Origin: Candidatus Hydrothermarchaeota archaeon
Lineage (GTDB): Archaea > Hydrothermarchaeota > Hydrothermarchaeia > Hydrothermarchaeales > BMS3B
Direction: 5' to 3'
Assembly: GCA_015521945.1 (NCBI GenBank)
Contig: WANG01000089.1
Location: 1-13,745, forward strand
DNA: 13,745 bases
The translations under genes were made by a program, and so were the position numbers. Each line of letters starts with the position of its first letter. The stretch's first letter is position 1. The notes under the pieces were generated by a model. The model did no database searches. It was not told the origin of the DNA and worked only from the letters and a program-made list of their open reading frames with translations. Positions 6,741-13,714 of this stretch are shown piece by piece.

Positions 6741-8016
6741 GCTCGGAGTGGAGCTTCACCCCCAGCACCACCATTGCCACCGAGTTTGTTATAAGCCAGG
6801 CAAGCCCAACGCCGCTCAGTCCGAGCACCGGCATGAGCAGGTAGGCGGTGGTTATTATCCCCGCAGCCAGAAAGGCGTTCACCCCCACCACCCTGCTGAC
6901 CCTCTTCTGCACGTTCCTCAGGGCGATGTAGGTTCTGATGAGCACCATGGGTATGCTGGAGAGGGCGAGCACCCTGAGGAGGGTACCCGCCTCCGCGGTG
7001 TAGGAGCTTCCGAAGAGCATGAGCAGGTGGTCTGCCAGAAGCACCACCGCCAGCGCTCCCGGCAGGGTGATGGCGAACATGAAGCGCAGCGCCTTGAGCA
7101 CCTTGTGGGAGGTTCTCTTGGTGTCAGCCGAAGCCTCGGCGAGGAGGGAGTAGGAGGTGCCTATGGGCACCATGTAGAGCAGGTTGGTTATCATCCAGGA
7201 GACGTAGAAGTAGGCTGCCATCTCCGGGGAGAGGCGGTTGGTTATGAGCACGGGCATGAGCAGGCTGGGGGCTGCACTCAGCACCCCAGAGATGTGGTTG
7301 CCTGCCGAGAACCGCACCATCTCCCCCAGGATGCGCCTGTCCAGGGCTGGCATGGGGTGGTATCCGTCCACCACCCTGGGCATGAAGACCAGCAGGGCTA
7401 CCAGGAGCATCAGGGTGGTTGCCACGCCCCAGCCGGCGAAGATGCCGCCTGCACCTAAGGGGATGAGGAAGACGGGGAGGGGTATCTTCACCAGGTTTGC
7501 GAGCACGTTCTTCAGGAGCACGTACTTTGCCATCCTGCCGGCGATGAATGCCCCCTCAATCAGCAGGGAGACGCTGAAGCTTACGGCGAATATTATGAAC
7601 CCTGTGGCTATCAGGGGGCTCTCAAGCACCTCCGCGAGGGCTGGAGAAATCGCATCCCTCAGGACAAGGAAGAGCCCCGCAAGCAGGGAGGATACCACCA
7701 CCACAACGCTTATGCAGGTGTTGAGCATCCTCGCCCCGCTCACGGCTCCGGGCATGAAGCGCATCAAACCTATCCTGAAGCCCGTGCCGCTGAGTATGCC
7801 CAGCATCACCATGGCGGAGATGAGGGTGGAGGCGATGCCCACGTCGGAGGGGGAGTACAGCCTGGCGGCGATGAACCAGAAGAAGAAGCCCAGGGCTGCG
7901 CTGAGTATGTTGTTCATTATTATGTGCATGGAGTTCATGTACAGGGAGTCTCTTGCAAGCGATATTGCCCTGCTGAGGAGCCTTTCGGGCAGCATGCTAC
8001 TCAACCGTCTCCCCAC
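6727..8016 (-). CDS. Polysaccharide/lipid-oligosaccharide flippase-like membrane protein
   Basis: A 429-residue, very hydrophobic protein with about 12-14 membrane helices and no other domain. Its N-terminal pattern (NSMHIIMNNILSAALGFFFW, then ARLYSPSDVGIASTLISAM) is typical of the Wzx/RfbX polysaccharide biosynthesis proteins of the MOP/MATE superfamily, which flip lipid-linked sugars across the membrane. In archaea such a protein may serve surface glycan or S-layer N-glycan assembly. There is no glycosyltransferase nearby to support a specific substrate. Start is uncertain: a GTG at 8016 is used here, but the ATG at 7995 is also possible, since the TATA at 8033-8040 would start transcription near 8011 and GGGGAG lies at 8008-8013. 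Stop TGA lies inside the RHH gene end. Confidence 0.85.
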   Translation of the reverse strand: MGRRLSSMLPERLLSRAISLARDSLYMNSMHIIMNNILSAALGFFFWFIAARLYSPSDVGIASTLISAMVMLGILSGTGFRIGLMRFMPGAVSGARMLNTCISVVVVVSSLLAGLFLVLRDAISPALAEVLESPLIATGFIIFAVSFSVSLLIEGAFIAGRMAKYVLLKNVLANLVKIPLPVFLIPLGAGGIFAGWGVATTLMLLVALLVFMPRVVDGYHPMPALDRRILGEMVRFSAGNHISGVLSAAPSLLMPVLITNRLSPEMAAYFYVSWMITNLLYMVPIGTSYSLLAEASADTKRTSHKVLKALRFMFAITLPGALAVVLLADHLLMLFGSSYTAEAGTLLRVLALSSIPMVLIRTYIALRNVQKRVSRVVGVNAFLAAGIITTAYLLMPVLGLSGVGLAWLITNSVAMVVLGVKLHSELSRP

Positions 8017-8032
8017 ATATTAATCCTTAACC

Positions 8033-8040
8033 CTTAAATA
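8033..8040. promoter_or_regulatory. Shared TATA element between flippase and mgtE
   Basis: CTTAAATA on plus, TATTTAAG on minus: the only TATA-like sequence in the 95-bp gap. Plus-strand transcription would start near 8062, 50 bases before the mgtE GTG; minus-strand transcription near 8011, close to the flippase start. Confidence 0.5.
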
Positions 8041-8111
8041 CCCTGATGCTAAGGGGGTAGCTACAGGAGCGTGGTAGCATCTCTGATGCCTGGCAGGAGC
8101 TCAGGGAGCTG

Positions 8112-9422
8112 GTGAGAAGGCGGGACTGGGAGGCGCTGGAGAGCGCCTGCTCCAGGATGCACCCCCACGAGCTTGCGGAGTTTATACGCTCCCTGAGCGT
8201 GGAGGAGAGGGGGGAGGTTCTGACCAGGCTGCCGAGGGGTACGGTTGCAGGGCTGCTGCCGGAGCTGCCGGACGAGCTCCAGCGGGAGCTGCTTGAGCTG
8301 CTTCCTCCCAGGGCGGCGGCAGAGCTGCTCGCCGAGCTTCCGCCGGATGAGCGAACCGACGTGCTCGCCCTGCTGGATGCGGGAGTGAGGAGGGAGGTGA
8401 TGGGGTACCTGCCCCCGGAGGTGCGTACCGAGGCGCAGTCCCTGCTCAGGCACCCCGGGGATACCGCGGGCGGGCTTATGACCACCAGCGTGCTCGCCCT
8501 GCGGGGGGACACCACCGTGGAGGAGGCTATAGACTTCATACGCAGGCACGCGGGGGAGTACGAGACCATCTACTACCTCTACGTGGTGGATGAGGAGGGC
8601 AGGCTGAAGGGCGTGCTCTCCCTCCGTGACCTCGTGCTTGCTCCAGCGCACAGGCGCTTGGAAGAGGTGATGAACCCCAGGGTGGTGAAGGTGCACCAGG
8701 GGATGGACCAGGAGGAGGTGGCGAAGATAGTGGCTGACTACGACCTCGCAGCCGTGCCTGTGGTGGACGATGAGGGCAGGCTTCTGGGTATAGTCACGGT
8801 GGATGATGTGGTGGATGTCATAGAGGAGGAGCTCTCCGAGGACATCGCCCAGCTCGCGGGTACCGGGGTGGGGGTGGACAGGCTGATAGACGCGCCTCCC
8901 ATGCAGGTGGTGAGGGCGAGGCTGCCCTGGCTGGTGGTGGCGCTCATAGGTGATGGACTGGTGGGCGCGAGCATACTCAAGAGGTTTGAGGAGACCCTCG
9001 CTTCTGCTGTTGTTCTCTCCCTATTTGTTCCTGTTATCATGACCATGGGGGGAAACGTTGGGCTTCAGACCTCAACCATATTCATCAGGGGGCTTGCCAC
9101 AAAGGAGATCAGGCACAAGCTGGGGTACCTGATGAGGGAGGTGAGGATAGGCATAACCATGGCGTTTCTCGCGGGGGCCGGGGTGGCGCTCCTGGGGTGG
9201 GTGGTAGCGGGAAAGCCGGCTATCGGCCTGGTGGTGGGTGTTGCCATGTTCTGCGCCATGACCTTGGCGAGCATCATGGGGGTTACCGTGCCCTGGTTCT
9301 TCCAGAAGCTCGGGATAGACCCGGCGATAGCCAGCGGTCCCCTGATGACCACCACCCAGGACATCTTGGGGCTGGTGGTGTACTTCACCCTTGCGAGCGT
9401 AATGCTGCCCTGGATTATCTGA
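8112..9422 (+). CDS. mgtE: Magnesium transporter MgtE
   Basis: A 436-residue protein with the complete MgtE layout, close to the usual 450. Residues 1-115 are the acidic superhelical N domain (HPHELAEFIRSL and repeats ending ELPPDERTDVLALLD). Two CBS domains follow (about 120-180 and 184-245, with DLAAVPVVDDEGRLLGIVTV). Then come five membrane helices from about 262. The pore motif PVIMTMGGNVGLQTSTIFIR starts at 307, and Asp417 in the last helix (TTTQDILGLVVYF) matches the conserved acidic metal residue. It admits Mg2+ and closes when the cytosolic domains bind Mg2+. The start is weak: GTG 8112 has only GGGAG three bases before it or AGGAG twelve before it. The frame is open back to a TAG at 8058 but has no upstream ATG, GTG or TTG. 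Overlaps convergent tatC by 8 bp. Confidence 0.95.
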   Translation: MRRRDWEALESACSRMHPHELAEFIRSLSVEERGEVLTRLPRGTVAGLLPELPDELQRELLELLPPRAAAELLAELPPDERTDVLALLDAGVRREVMGYLPPEVRTEAQSLLRHPGDTAGGLMTTSVLALRGDTTVEEAIDFIRRHAGEYETIYYLYVVDEEGRLKGVLSLRDLVLAPAHRRLEEVMNPRVVKVHQGMDQEEVAKIVADYDLAAVPVVDDEGRLLGIVTVDDVVDVIEEELSEDIAQLAGTGVGVDRLIDAPPMQVVRARLPWLVVALIGDGLVGASILKRFEETLASAVVLSLFVPVIMTMGGNVGLQTSTIFIRGLATKEIRHKLGYLMREVRIGITMAFLAGAGVALLGWVVAGKPAIGLVVGVAMFCAMTLASIMGVTVPWFFQKLGIDPAIASGPLMTTTQDILGLVVYFTLASVMLPWII

Positions 9423-10119
9423 AGAGCTTAGAGCCGAGGAGGAGGCTTGCCTCGTACATTACGACCAGCATGAGGGTTACGAGAAGGGCGGGCACAAGCG
9501 CGGGTGAGGGGGCGGTGAGCAGGGCGAGAATGAAGAAGATGGTGTAGATGTACCTGCGCATGGCACGGAGCTTTGAGGGGCTCACGAGGCCGCTGGCGAG
9601 CAGGAAGCCCACCACCACGGGTGTCTGGAATACCAGGCTGGTTACCGCGACTATGAAGGTGGCGAAGTAAACCACGCTGCTGACCGAGAGCATGGGCTCC
9701 GCCCAGGGCTCGGTGTAGCTCACCAGGAAGCGCGCCGCCGCGGGCAGGAGCAGGGTTACCGCCACCAGCATGCCGGCGCTGAAGAGCAGGTAGGAGAGGG
9801 GAACCACCCTGAGGAAGAGCCGCCTCTCATGGGGGTACAGCCCGGGCTCCATGAACCTGAAGACCTGGTGGAGCACTATGGGGGTGGCGAGGTAGAGGCT
9901 GACCAGCACCACCACCAAGAACCAGGCGTAGATGTACTCGGTGGGGGTTCTGGCGATTACAGCGGTGCCCGGCGGGAGAACCGCCGAGGTGAGGATGCCT
10001 ATTATCCTGCCTCCCAGAAGCGCTCCCACCACCGCCGCAGTGCCGAGGGTCCCAGCTAAGGACACCAGCACCCTCCGCCTGAGCTCCCCCAGGTGCTCCT
10101 CTAAGCTCTGCTCCTCCAT
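9415..10119 (-). CDS. tatC: Sec-independent protein translocase subunit TatC
   Basis: A 234-residue, six-helix membrane protein of normal TatC length. The cytoplasmic N-terminus has the family motif HLGELRRRVL (9-18). The first external loop ends in TPTEYIYAWF with the conserved Glu61. Then come FRFMEPGLYPHERR (87-100), which resembles the conserved PGL.P.E loop, and LLTAPSPALVPALL near the C-terminus. TatC recognises twin-arginine signal peptides and recruits TatA for export of folded proteins. No tatA/tatB is in the window. The ATG at 10119 lies about 23 bases after a TTCTTAAG TATA-like site (10139-10146 on plus), so the mRNA may be leaderless. It is divergent from the PUA-led operon. Confidence 0.94.
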   Translation of the reverse strand: MEEQSLEEHLGELRRRVLVSLAGTLGTAAVVGALLGGRIIGILTSAVLPPGTAVIARTPTEYIYAWFLVVVLVSLYLATPIVLHQVFRFMEPGLYPHERRLFLRVVPLSYLLFSAGMLVAVTLLLPAAARFLVSYTEPWAEPMLSVSSVVYFATFIVAVTSLVFQTPVVVGFLLASGLVSPSKLRAMRRYIYTIFFILALLTAPSPALVPALLVTLMLVVMYEASLLLGSKLFR

Positions 10120-10138
10120 GCTACCCTAACTTCGGGTG

Positions 10139-10147
10139 CTTAAGAAA
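10139..10147. promoter_or_regulatory. TATA-like element between tatC and the PUA operon
   Basis: CTTAAG, with A/T-rich flanks (CTTAAGAAA on plus), is the only AT-rich element in the 63-bp gap. It is about 23 bases before the tatC ATG on minus and about 40 bases before the PUA gene start on plus. Confidence 0.35.
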
Positions 10148-10182
10148 AAGGTTTTGCGCGTTAGGTATCACCCGAGACTGTG

Positions 10183-10659
10183 ATGCTGCGGAGTTACATC
10201 AAGCGGAAGGATGTGAAGGCTCTTCAGGGGATGCTTGACTCGCCCCTGTTTGAGGGTGCCCTCTCCCCATCTGCCAGGGTGGAGAGGGTGAGGGTTGACC
10301 AGAGCACGGAGGCGTACTTGGTGGAGGGCACGCCCGTGGTTTTCAGGGTGAAGGGGGTTTTCCTGCCGGCGCTGCGCTGGCTTGTAACCAAGGAGGTGAG
10401 GAGGTGCTACGTGGTGGTGGATGAGGGGGCAGCCGAGAGGATACTGAAGGGTGCCCACGTGATGCGTCCGGGGGTGGTGGAGTACGACCCCGGGATAGAG
10501 GCTTCCAAGCCCGTGGCGGTGCTCATGCAGAAGAGCCGCCGCGCTATTGCGGTGGGGGTGAGCGAGTGGAGCGGGGAGGAGTACGCGGAGCGCACCAGGG
10601 GGAGGTGCGTGGTAAACATGCACTACGCGGGGGACTGGCTGTGGAGGCTGGAGCTTTAG
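10183..10659 (+). CDS. Archaeal PUA-domain RNA-binding protein (Tma20/MCT-1-like)
   Basis: A 158-residue protein. The N-terminal half (MLRSYIKRKDVKALQGML, then YLVEGTPVVFRVKGVFLPAL) matches the small domain that precedes PUA in archaeal Tma20/MCT-1-like proteins. Residues 78-157 are the PUA domain: YVVVDEGAAERILKGAHVMR, then IAVGVSEWS and CVVNMHYAGDWLW. PUA domains bind structured RNA, and eukaryotic relatives act in translation re-initiation and ribosome recycling, so a translation or RNA-modification role is likely but unproven. A GTG directly before this ATG (10180) could also be the start. First gene of a compact run of five; the next gene starts five bases after its stop. Confidence 0.88.
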   Translation: MLRSYIKRKDVKALQGMLDSPLFEGALSPSARVERVRVDQSTEAYLVEGTPVVFRVKGVFLPALRWLVTKEVRRCYVVVDEGAAERILKGAHVMRPGVVEYDPGIEASKPVAVLMQKSRRAIAVGVSEWSGEEYAERTRGRCVVNMHYAGDWLWRLEL

Positions 10660-10664
10660 GCAGG

Positions 10665-10886
10665 ATGACGGCGCTGGCTGTGGGAGCGGGCGCAGCCTAC
10701 GCCTTCGTGGTGCTCAGGGCGAGCGCCGAGTGGCTGGTGGAGAGCAGCTCCCTCAAGCCTCTTGGAGCCCTCTGGCTCGGGTACTTTGGGGAGGAGGCGG
10801 CGATGGCAGCCGCGGCTGCGGTGCTCGCCTTTGCTGCTCTAAGGGTGCTGGAGGTGAGGGAATGCTCTGCGCCGTCATCCCGGTGA
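10665..10886 (+). CDS. Small two-helix membrane protein, function unknown
   Basis: A 73-residue Ala-rich protein from the ATG at 10665, with two likely membrane segments (about 2-26 and 34-63) and a short polar tail. It starts five bases after the PUA stop, and its last 25 bases overlap the cofC start. This packing and the membrane-like composition argue that it is real. No family recognised. A longer frame from 10566 would run back through the PUA gene and is not used. Confidence 0.6.
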   Translation: MTALAVGAGAAYAFVVLRASAEWLVESSSLKPLGALWLGYFGEEAAMAAAAAVLAFAALRVLEVRECSAPSSR

Positions 10887-11503
10887 ACGAGCTGCGACGG
10901 GCGAAGAGCAGGCTGGGCGGTGTGCTCTCACCAGCCCAGCGTGAGAGGCTCGTGCTGGCGATGCTTGAGGATGTGCTGGCGGCTCTGAGGGGCTCTGGGG
11001 CGCTGCCCGTGCTGGTCAGCCCCGAGGACCTGAGGGACAGGGTTGAGGGGGAGTTTGAGATGCTGGTGGAGGGGCGGAGGAGGGGCCTGAGGGAGGCGGT
11101 CAGGCTTGGAAATGAGCATGCTTGCACGCTGGGCGCGGAGGCTACCCTCTTCCTGCCCGCGGATGTGCCCCTGATAAGGAGGAGGCACGTCAGGGAGATG
11201 CTGCGCATGGGCAGGAGGTACCCCGTGGTGGTGGCACCCTCAATGAAGGGGGGCATCTCAGCCCTGTACCGGTGTCCGCCCGCGGTTATTCCTGAGGTTT
11301 TCTCTGACAGAACCTTCTTGGAGGTGAGGAGGTGCACCTCAGAGCGCGGGGTGGAGCTGGGGGTGTACGATTCCTTCTACCTCGCCCTTGACATTGACAC
11401 CCCAGAGGATGTGCGGGAGTTCATGTACCACGGCGCGGGCACCAGGACGTACGAGGTGCTGGAGGAGATGGTGCGGGATTATGAAATCGTGGCAAGACGT
11501 TAA
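10862..11503 (+). CDS. cofC: CofC-like 2-phospho-L-lactate guanylyltransferase
   Basis: A 213-residue nucleotidyltransferase. CofC joins GTP to 2-phospholactate (or a related phosphoester) to form the activated side chain for coenzyme F420. Visible family features are the N-terminal nucleotide-binding strand and loop (CAVIPVNELRRAKSRLGGVL), the metal-binding stretch FLPADVPLI (about 98-106), and the C-terminal YDSFYLALDIDTPEDVREFM followed by HGAG. The start is ATG 10862 with GAGGTG five bases upstream. A longer frame from 10730 lies over the small membrane gene and is not credible. Odd: the usual GGTNAL signature reads GGISAL here, and the Ser-Phe/His motif after it reads DRTFLEVRR. It may be a divergent CofC or a paralogue with another substrate. 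Confidence 0.8.
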   Translation: MLCAVIPVNELRRAKSRLGGVLSPAQRERLVLAMLEDVLAALRGSGALPVLVSPEDLRDRVEGEFEMLVEGRRRGLREAVRLGNEHACTLGAEATLFLPADVPLIRRRHVREMLRMGRRYPVVVAPSMKGGISALYRCPPAVIPEVFSDRTFLEVRRCTSERGVELGVYDSFYLALDIDTPEDVREFMYHGAGTRTYEVLEEMVRDYEIVARR

Positions 11504-11520
11504 AGTAGAGGATTTTAAAC

Positions 11521-11808
11521 ATGAAGTGCTTCTACTGCTCCAATGAGGCTGCGGGGCTTATTACCGAGTTCAGACTTACGCTGTGCCCCAAGCACATGCG
11601 CAGGTTCAGACGGTTTCTCAGAGCCAAGCGTGAGGCTGAGGTGGAGCTGGTTGAGGATATGCGGGTGATTGAGAGGCTGGTGAAGCTCAACCCCAGGCTG
11701 ATTTCATGCCCGGGCTGCGGAAGCAGCATTGAAATCCACCACTGGGAGAGGCGAGGCAAGAAGAACGTGCCGGTTTTCAAGTGCAGAAGCTGCGGGTTCA
11801 TGGGGTAG
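11521..11808 (+). CDS. Small double zinc-ribbon protein
   Basis: A 95-residue basic protein with two metal-binding modules. The first has Cys3, Cys6, Cys22 and His25 (CFYC and LCPKH). The second has Cys63, Cys66, Cys88 and Cys91 (CPGCG and CRSCG), a classical zinc ribbon. Between them is a charged helix rich in Arg, Lys and Glu (26-56). It probably binds nucleic acid or a protein partner. No specific family is recognised. It starts 17 bases after cofC with an AGAGG ribosome site nine bases before the ATG, and is followed 18 bases later by the HTH-CBS gene, so it is likely in the same operon. Confidence 0.75.
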   Translation: MKCFYCSNEAAGLITEFRLTLCPKHMRRFRRFLRAKREAEVELVEDMRVIERLVKLNPRLISCPGCGSSIEIHHWERRGKKNVPVFKCRSCGFMG

Positions 11809-11826
11809 GGCAGGACGCGGTAGGTT

Positions 11827-12396
11827 ATGTTTGAGCTTCCCACTCCGGAGGAGCTGAGAAAGTACCGCAAGCGGCTGGGTTTGACGCAGACGCAGCTTGC
11901 CAAGAGGGCGGGGGTGAGCCAGTCTCTGATTGCCAGGATTGAGGCTGGAGATATTGACCCGAGGCTTTCAACCCTGAGGAAGATAGTGAATGCCCTGAAG
12001 GAGGCGGATTCTTCTTCTGTGATTCCCGTGGGGAAGGTGATGAAGCAGCCTGTTATACATGTCTCCCAGGAGGATACGGTGGGGGAGGCGTCAAGGCTGA
12101 TGGAGAAGTACGGGATTTCCCAGCTTCCGGTGCTGGAGAACGGGGTGCAGGTGGGGAGCATAACCGAGGACCAGGTGCTGAGGTGCATGGACTTCAATGA
12201 CCCTTCCAAGACCAGGGTGCAGAAGGTGGGTGAGGTGATGGGGGAGGGGTTTCCAACGGTGAGCGCGGATGTTGACGTGAGGGCGGTGTCAAAGCTGGTT
12301 GAGACCCACAGGGCTGTGCTGGTGGTGGAGAAGGGGAGGGTGAGGGGGATAGTTACCAAGGCTGACCTGCTCAAGCTGGTGGGGCAGAAAAAATAG
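11827..12396 (+). CDS. HTH-XRE transcriptional regulator with paired CBS domains
   Basis: A 189-residue archaeal regulator. Residues 8-58 are an XRE/Cro-type helix-turn-helix (LRKYRKRLGLTQTQLAKRAG, then VSQSLIARIEAGDIDPRLST). Residues 68-123 and 133-187 are two CBS domains (YGISQLPVLENGVQVGSI; VLVVEKGRVRGIVTKADLL), which as a pair usually bind adenosyl ligands such as AMP, ATP or SAM. The combination suggests gene control in response to energy or methyl-donor state. Target genes are unknown; autoregulation of its own operon is a guess from position. It is the last gene of the five-gene run and overlaps the convergent asparagine synthetase gene by 26 bp. Confidence 0.9.
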   Translation: MFELPTPEELRKYRKRLGLTQTQLAKRAGVSQSLIARIEAGDIDPRLSTLRKIVNALKEADSSSVIPVGKVMKQPVIHVSQEDTVGEASRLMEKYGISQLPVLENGVQVGSITEDQVLRCMDFNDPSKTRVQKVGEVMGEGFPTVSADVDVRAVSKLVETHRAVLVVEKGRVRGIVTKADLLKLVGQKK

Positions 12397-13714
12397 CACG
12401 GAAGCGCTCTGAGACGAAGTCGGAGAGCTTCTTCTTCTCGGCTTTTGCCAGCTTTTTCAGAACCTTCATGGTGCCGCTTGAGTACTGAATTGCACGCTTG
12501 CGCCTCAGGAGGTGCTCGGGTACCTGCAGCTTCTGAGCCACCCTGCGCACTATGAGCTTTCTTTCGCCTCGGTGCAGCTTCCAGCGCAGGGGGAGGGAGA
12601 GGGCAACCTCCACCACCTGCCTGTCGGTGTAGGGGTGAAGGAGCTCTATGCCGGCGCTCATGGCTGCCTTGTCGTCGCGCTCCAAGTTGTTGCGGTACAT
12701 GTGGAGGTAGTCGCGGAGCATCGCCTCTTCTGGGCTTTTTTCCCTCAGGTACTTAGCGTAGCCTCCGAAGAGCTCGTCGCATCCCTGCCCCGTGAGGAGA
12801 ACTTTTTCTCCATCGCCCGAGGCGGCGGAGCAGGCGAGGTGGATGGGGAGGGCGATGCTCAGGGATACCGGAGAGGGCTCTTCTATGGCGTGCAGCACCC
12901 TGTTTATGGCGGCTTCTATGTCCCCGGGGGAGGCTTCCACCTGGATGTGCTCAAGTCCGAGGTGCTCTACTTTGAGGCTCCAGTCAGGTGAGCCCGGGAG
13001 GGAGAGGGTGTAGAGCCGGGGGTGGTATCCATGGGCGGCGCAGAGGTGCGCCAGGGTGAGGCTGTCCATCCCGGAGACCAGCACTCCGAAGCTGCGCAGG
13101 TGGGAGGCGCGCTTGGTAACGGCGGTGCTCAGGGCCTCTAAGAGGTGCTCCACCGGGTTTTTTACCGCCACCCGCTTCAGGCGGCTGAGCAGGAGGGTGC
13201 CGTGGCAGAGGGAGTGGACCTCCGCGGGGCTGAGGGGGCGCCCTTTTACGCCCACACGCCACAGGGCTTTCTTCTCGGAGGCGAAGCACCTGCTTGAGAG
13301 GTAGAGGGGCTTGGTTCCTGCGTGGTCACGCAGGAGCACGGTGTCCCTGCCGTCTGTAACTGCCATGGCGTACTCTCCGTCTATGAGGGGGTGGACCTTT
13401 GCCACCGCCTGGAGCAGGCTGCCGGTGTGGTGCTCTTCAATGAGGTGAAGCACGGGCTCAAAGTCGCTTTTTGTTCTGCATCCGTGGGGCGCGGCTTCGG
13501 CTAATTCACGGTGGTTGTATATCTCGCCGTTGCCTGCACCCACCAGGAAGCATCCGCGCAGGGGCTGGGGGTCGCTGGAGTGGGTGGCGTGGTGGAGGTG
13601 GCCCAAGGTGAGGGCGGGGGTGCTGAAGGTGCCTGCTCCGTCCCTGCCCCTGTGGGATATGCTTTCCAGCATGGCGTGAACGCTGACTCCGTAGCCCCCG
13701 GCTATGCCGCACAT
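12371..13714 (-). CDS. asnB: Asparagine synthetase-type glutamine amidotransferase with altered active-site motifs
   Basis: A 447-residue, two-domain protein. The start is ATG 13714, because the enzyme needs Cys2 at the processed N-terminus (MCGIAGG); an ATG at 13729 would bury it. Residues 2-185 are the class II glutaminase domain with HRGRDGAG, GNGEIYNHREL (near 61), SDFEPVL and DGEYAMAV...RDHAGTKPLY. Residues about 190-440 are the synthetase domain with LLTGQGCDELFGGYAKYL. Expected activity: ammonia from glutamine used for ATP-dependent amidation, asparagine in the standard enzyme. Deviations: the PP-loop SGGLDS is SGMDS (214-218; nt 13061-13075), one residue short, and the glutamine-binding Arg of LGHxRLS is His (LGHLHHAT). 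It is shorter than bacterial AsnB (about 550). It may therefore use a different substrate. Confidence 0.85.
   Translation of the reverse strand: MCGIAGGYGVSVHAMLESISHRGRDGAGTFSTPALTLGHLHHATHSSDPQPLRGCFLVGAGNGEIYNHRELAEAAPHGCRTKSDFEPVLHLIEEHHTGSLLQAVAKVHPLIDGEYAMAVTDGRDTVLLRDHAGTKPLYLSSRCFASEKKALWRVGVKGRPLSPAEVHSLCHGTLLLSRLKRVAVKNPVEHLLEALSTAVTKRASHLRSFGVLVSGMDSLTLAHLCAAHGYHPRLYTLSLPGSPDWSLKVEHLGLEHIQVEASPGDIEAAINRVLHAIEEPSPVSLSIALPIHLACSAASGDGEKVLLTGQGCDELFGGYAKYLREKSPEEAMLRDYLHMYRNNLERDDKAAMSAGIELLHPYTDRQVVEVALSLPLRWKLHRGERKLIVRRVAQKLQVPEHLLRRKRAIQYSSGTMKVLKKLAKAEKKKLSDFVSERFRAIFSAPPA

Noticed and set aside
6724..7458. A 244-codon plus-strand frame and a 261-codon frame opposite the flippase
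   Set aside because: His/Gly-rich and Ser/Met/Arg-rich translations typical of reversed membrane-protein codons; the minus-strand frame has clear transmembrane periodicity.
10730..10861. N-terminal extension of cofC back to ATG 10730
   Set aside because: The extension is Gly/Cys-rich, lies over the small membrane gene in another frame, and the family N-terminus begins at the ATG at 10862 with its own GAGGTG.
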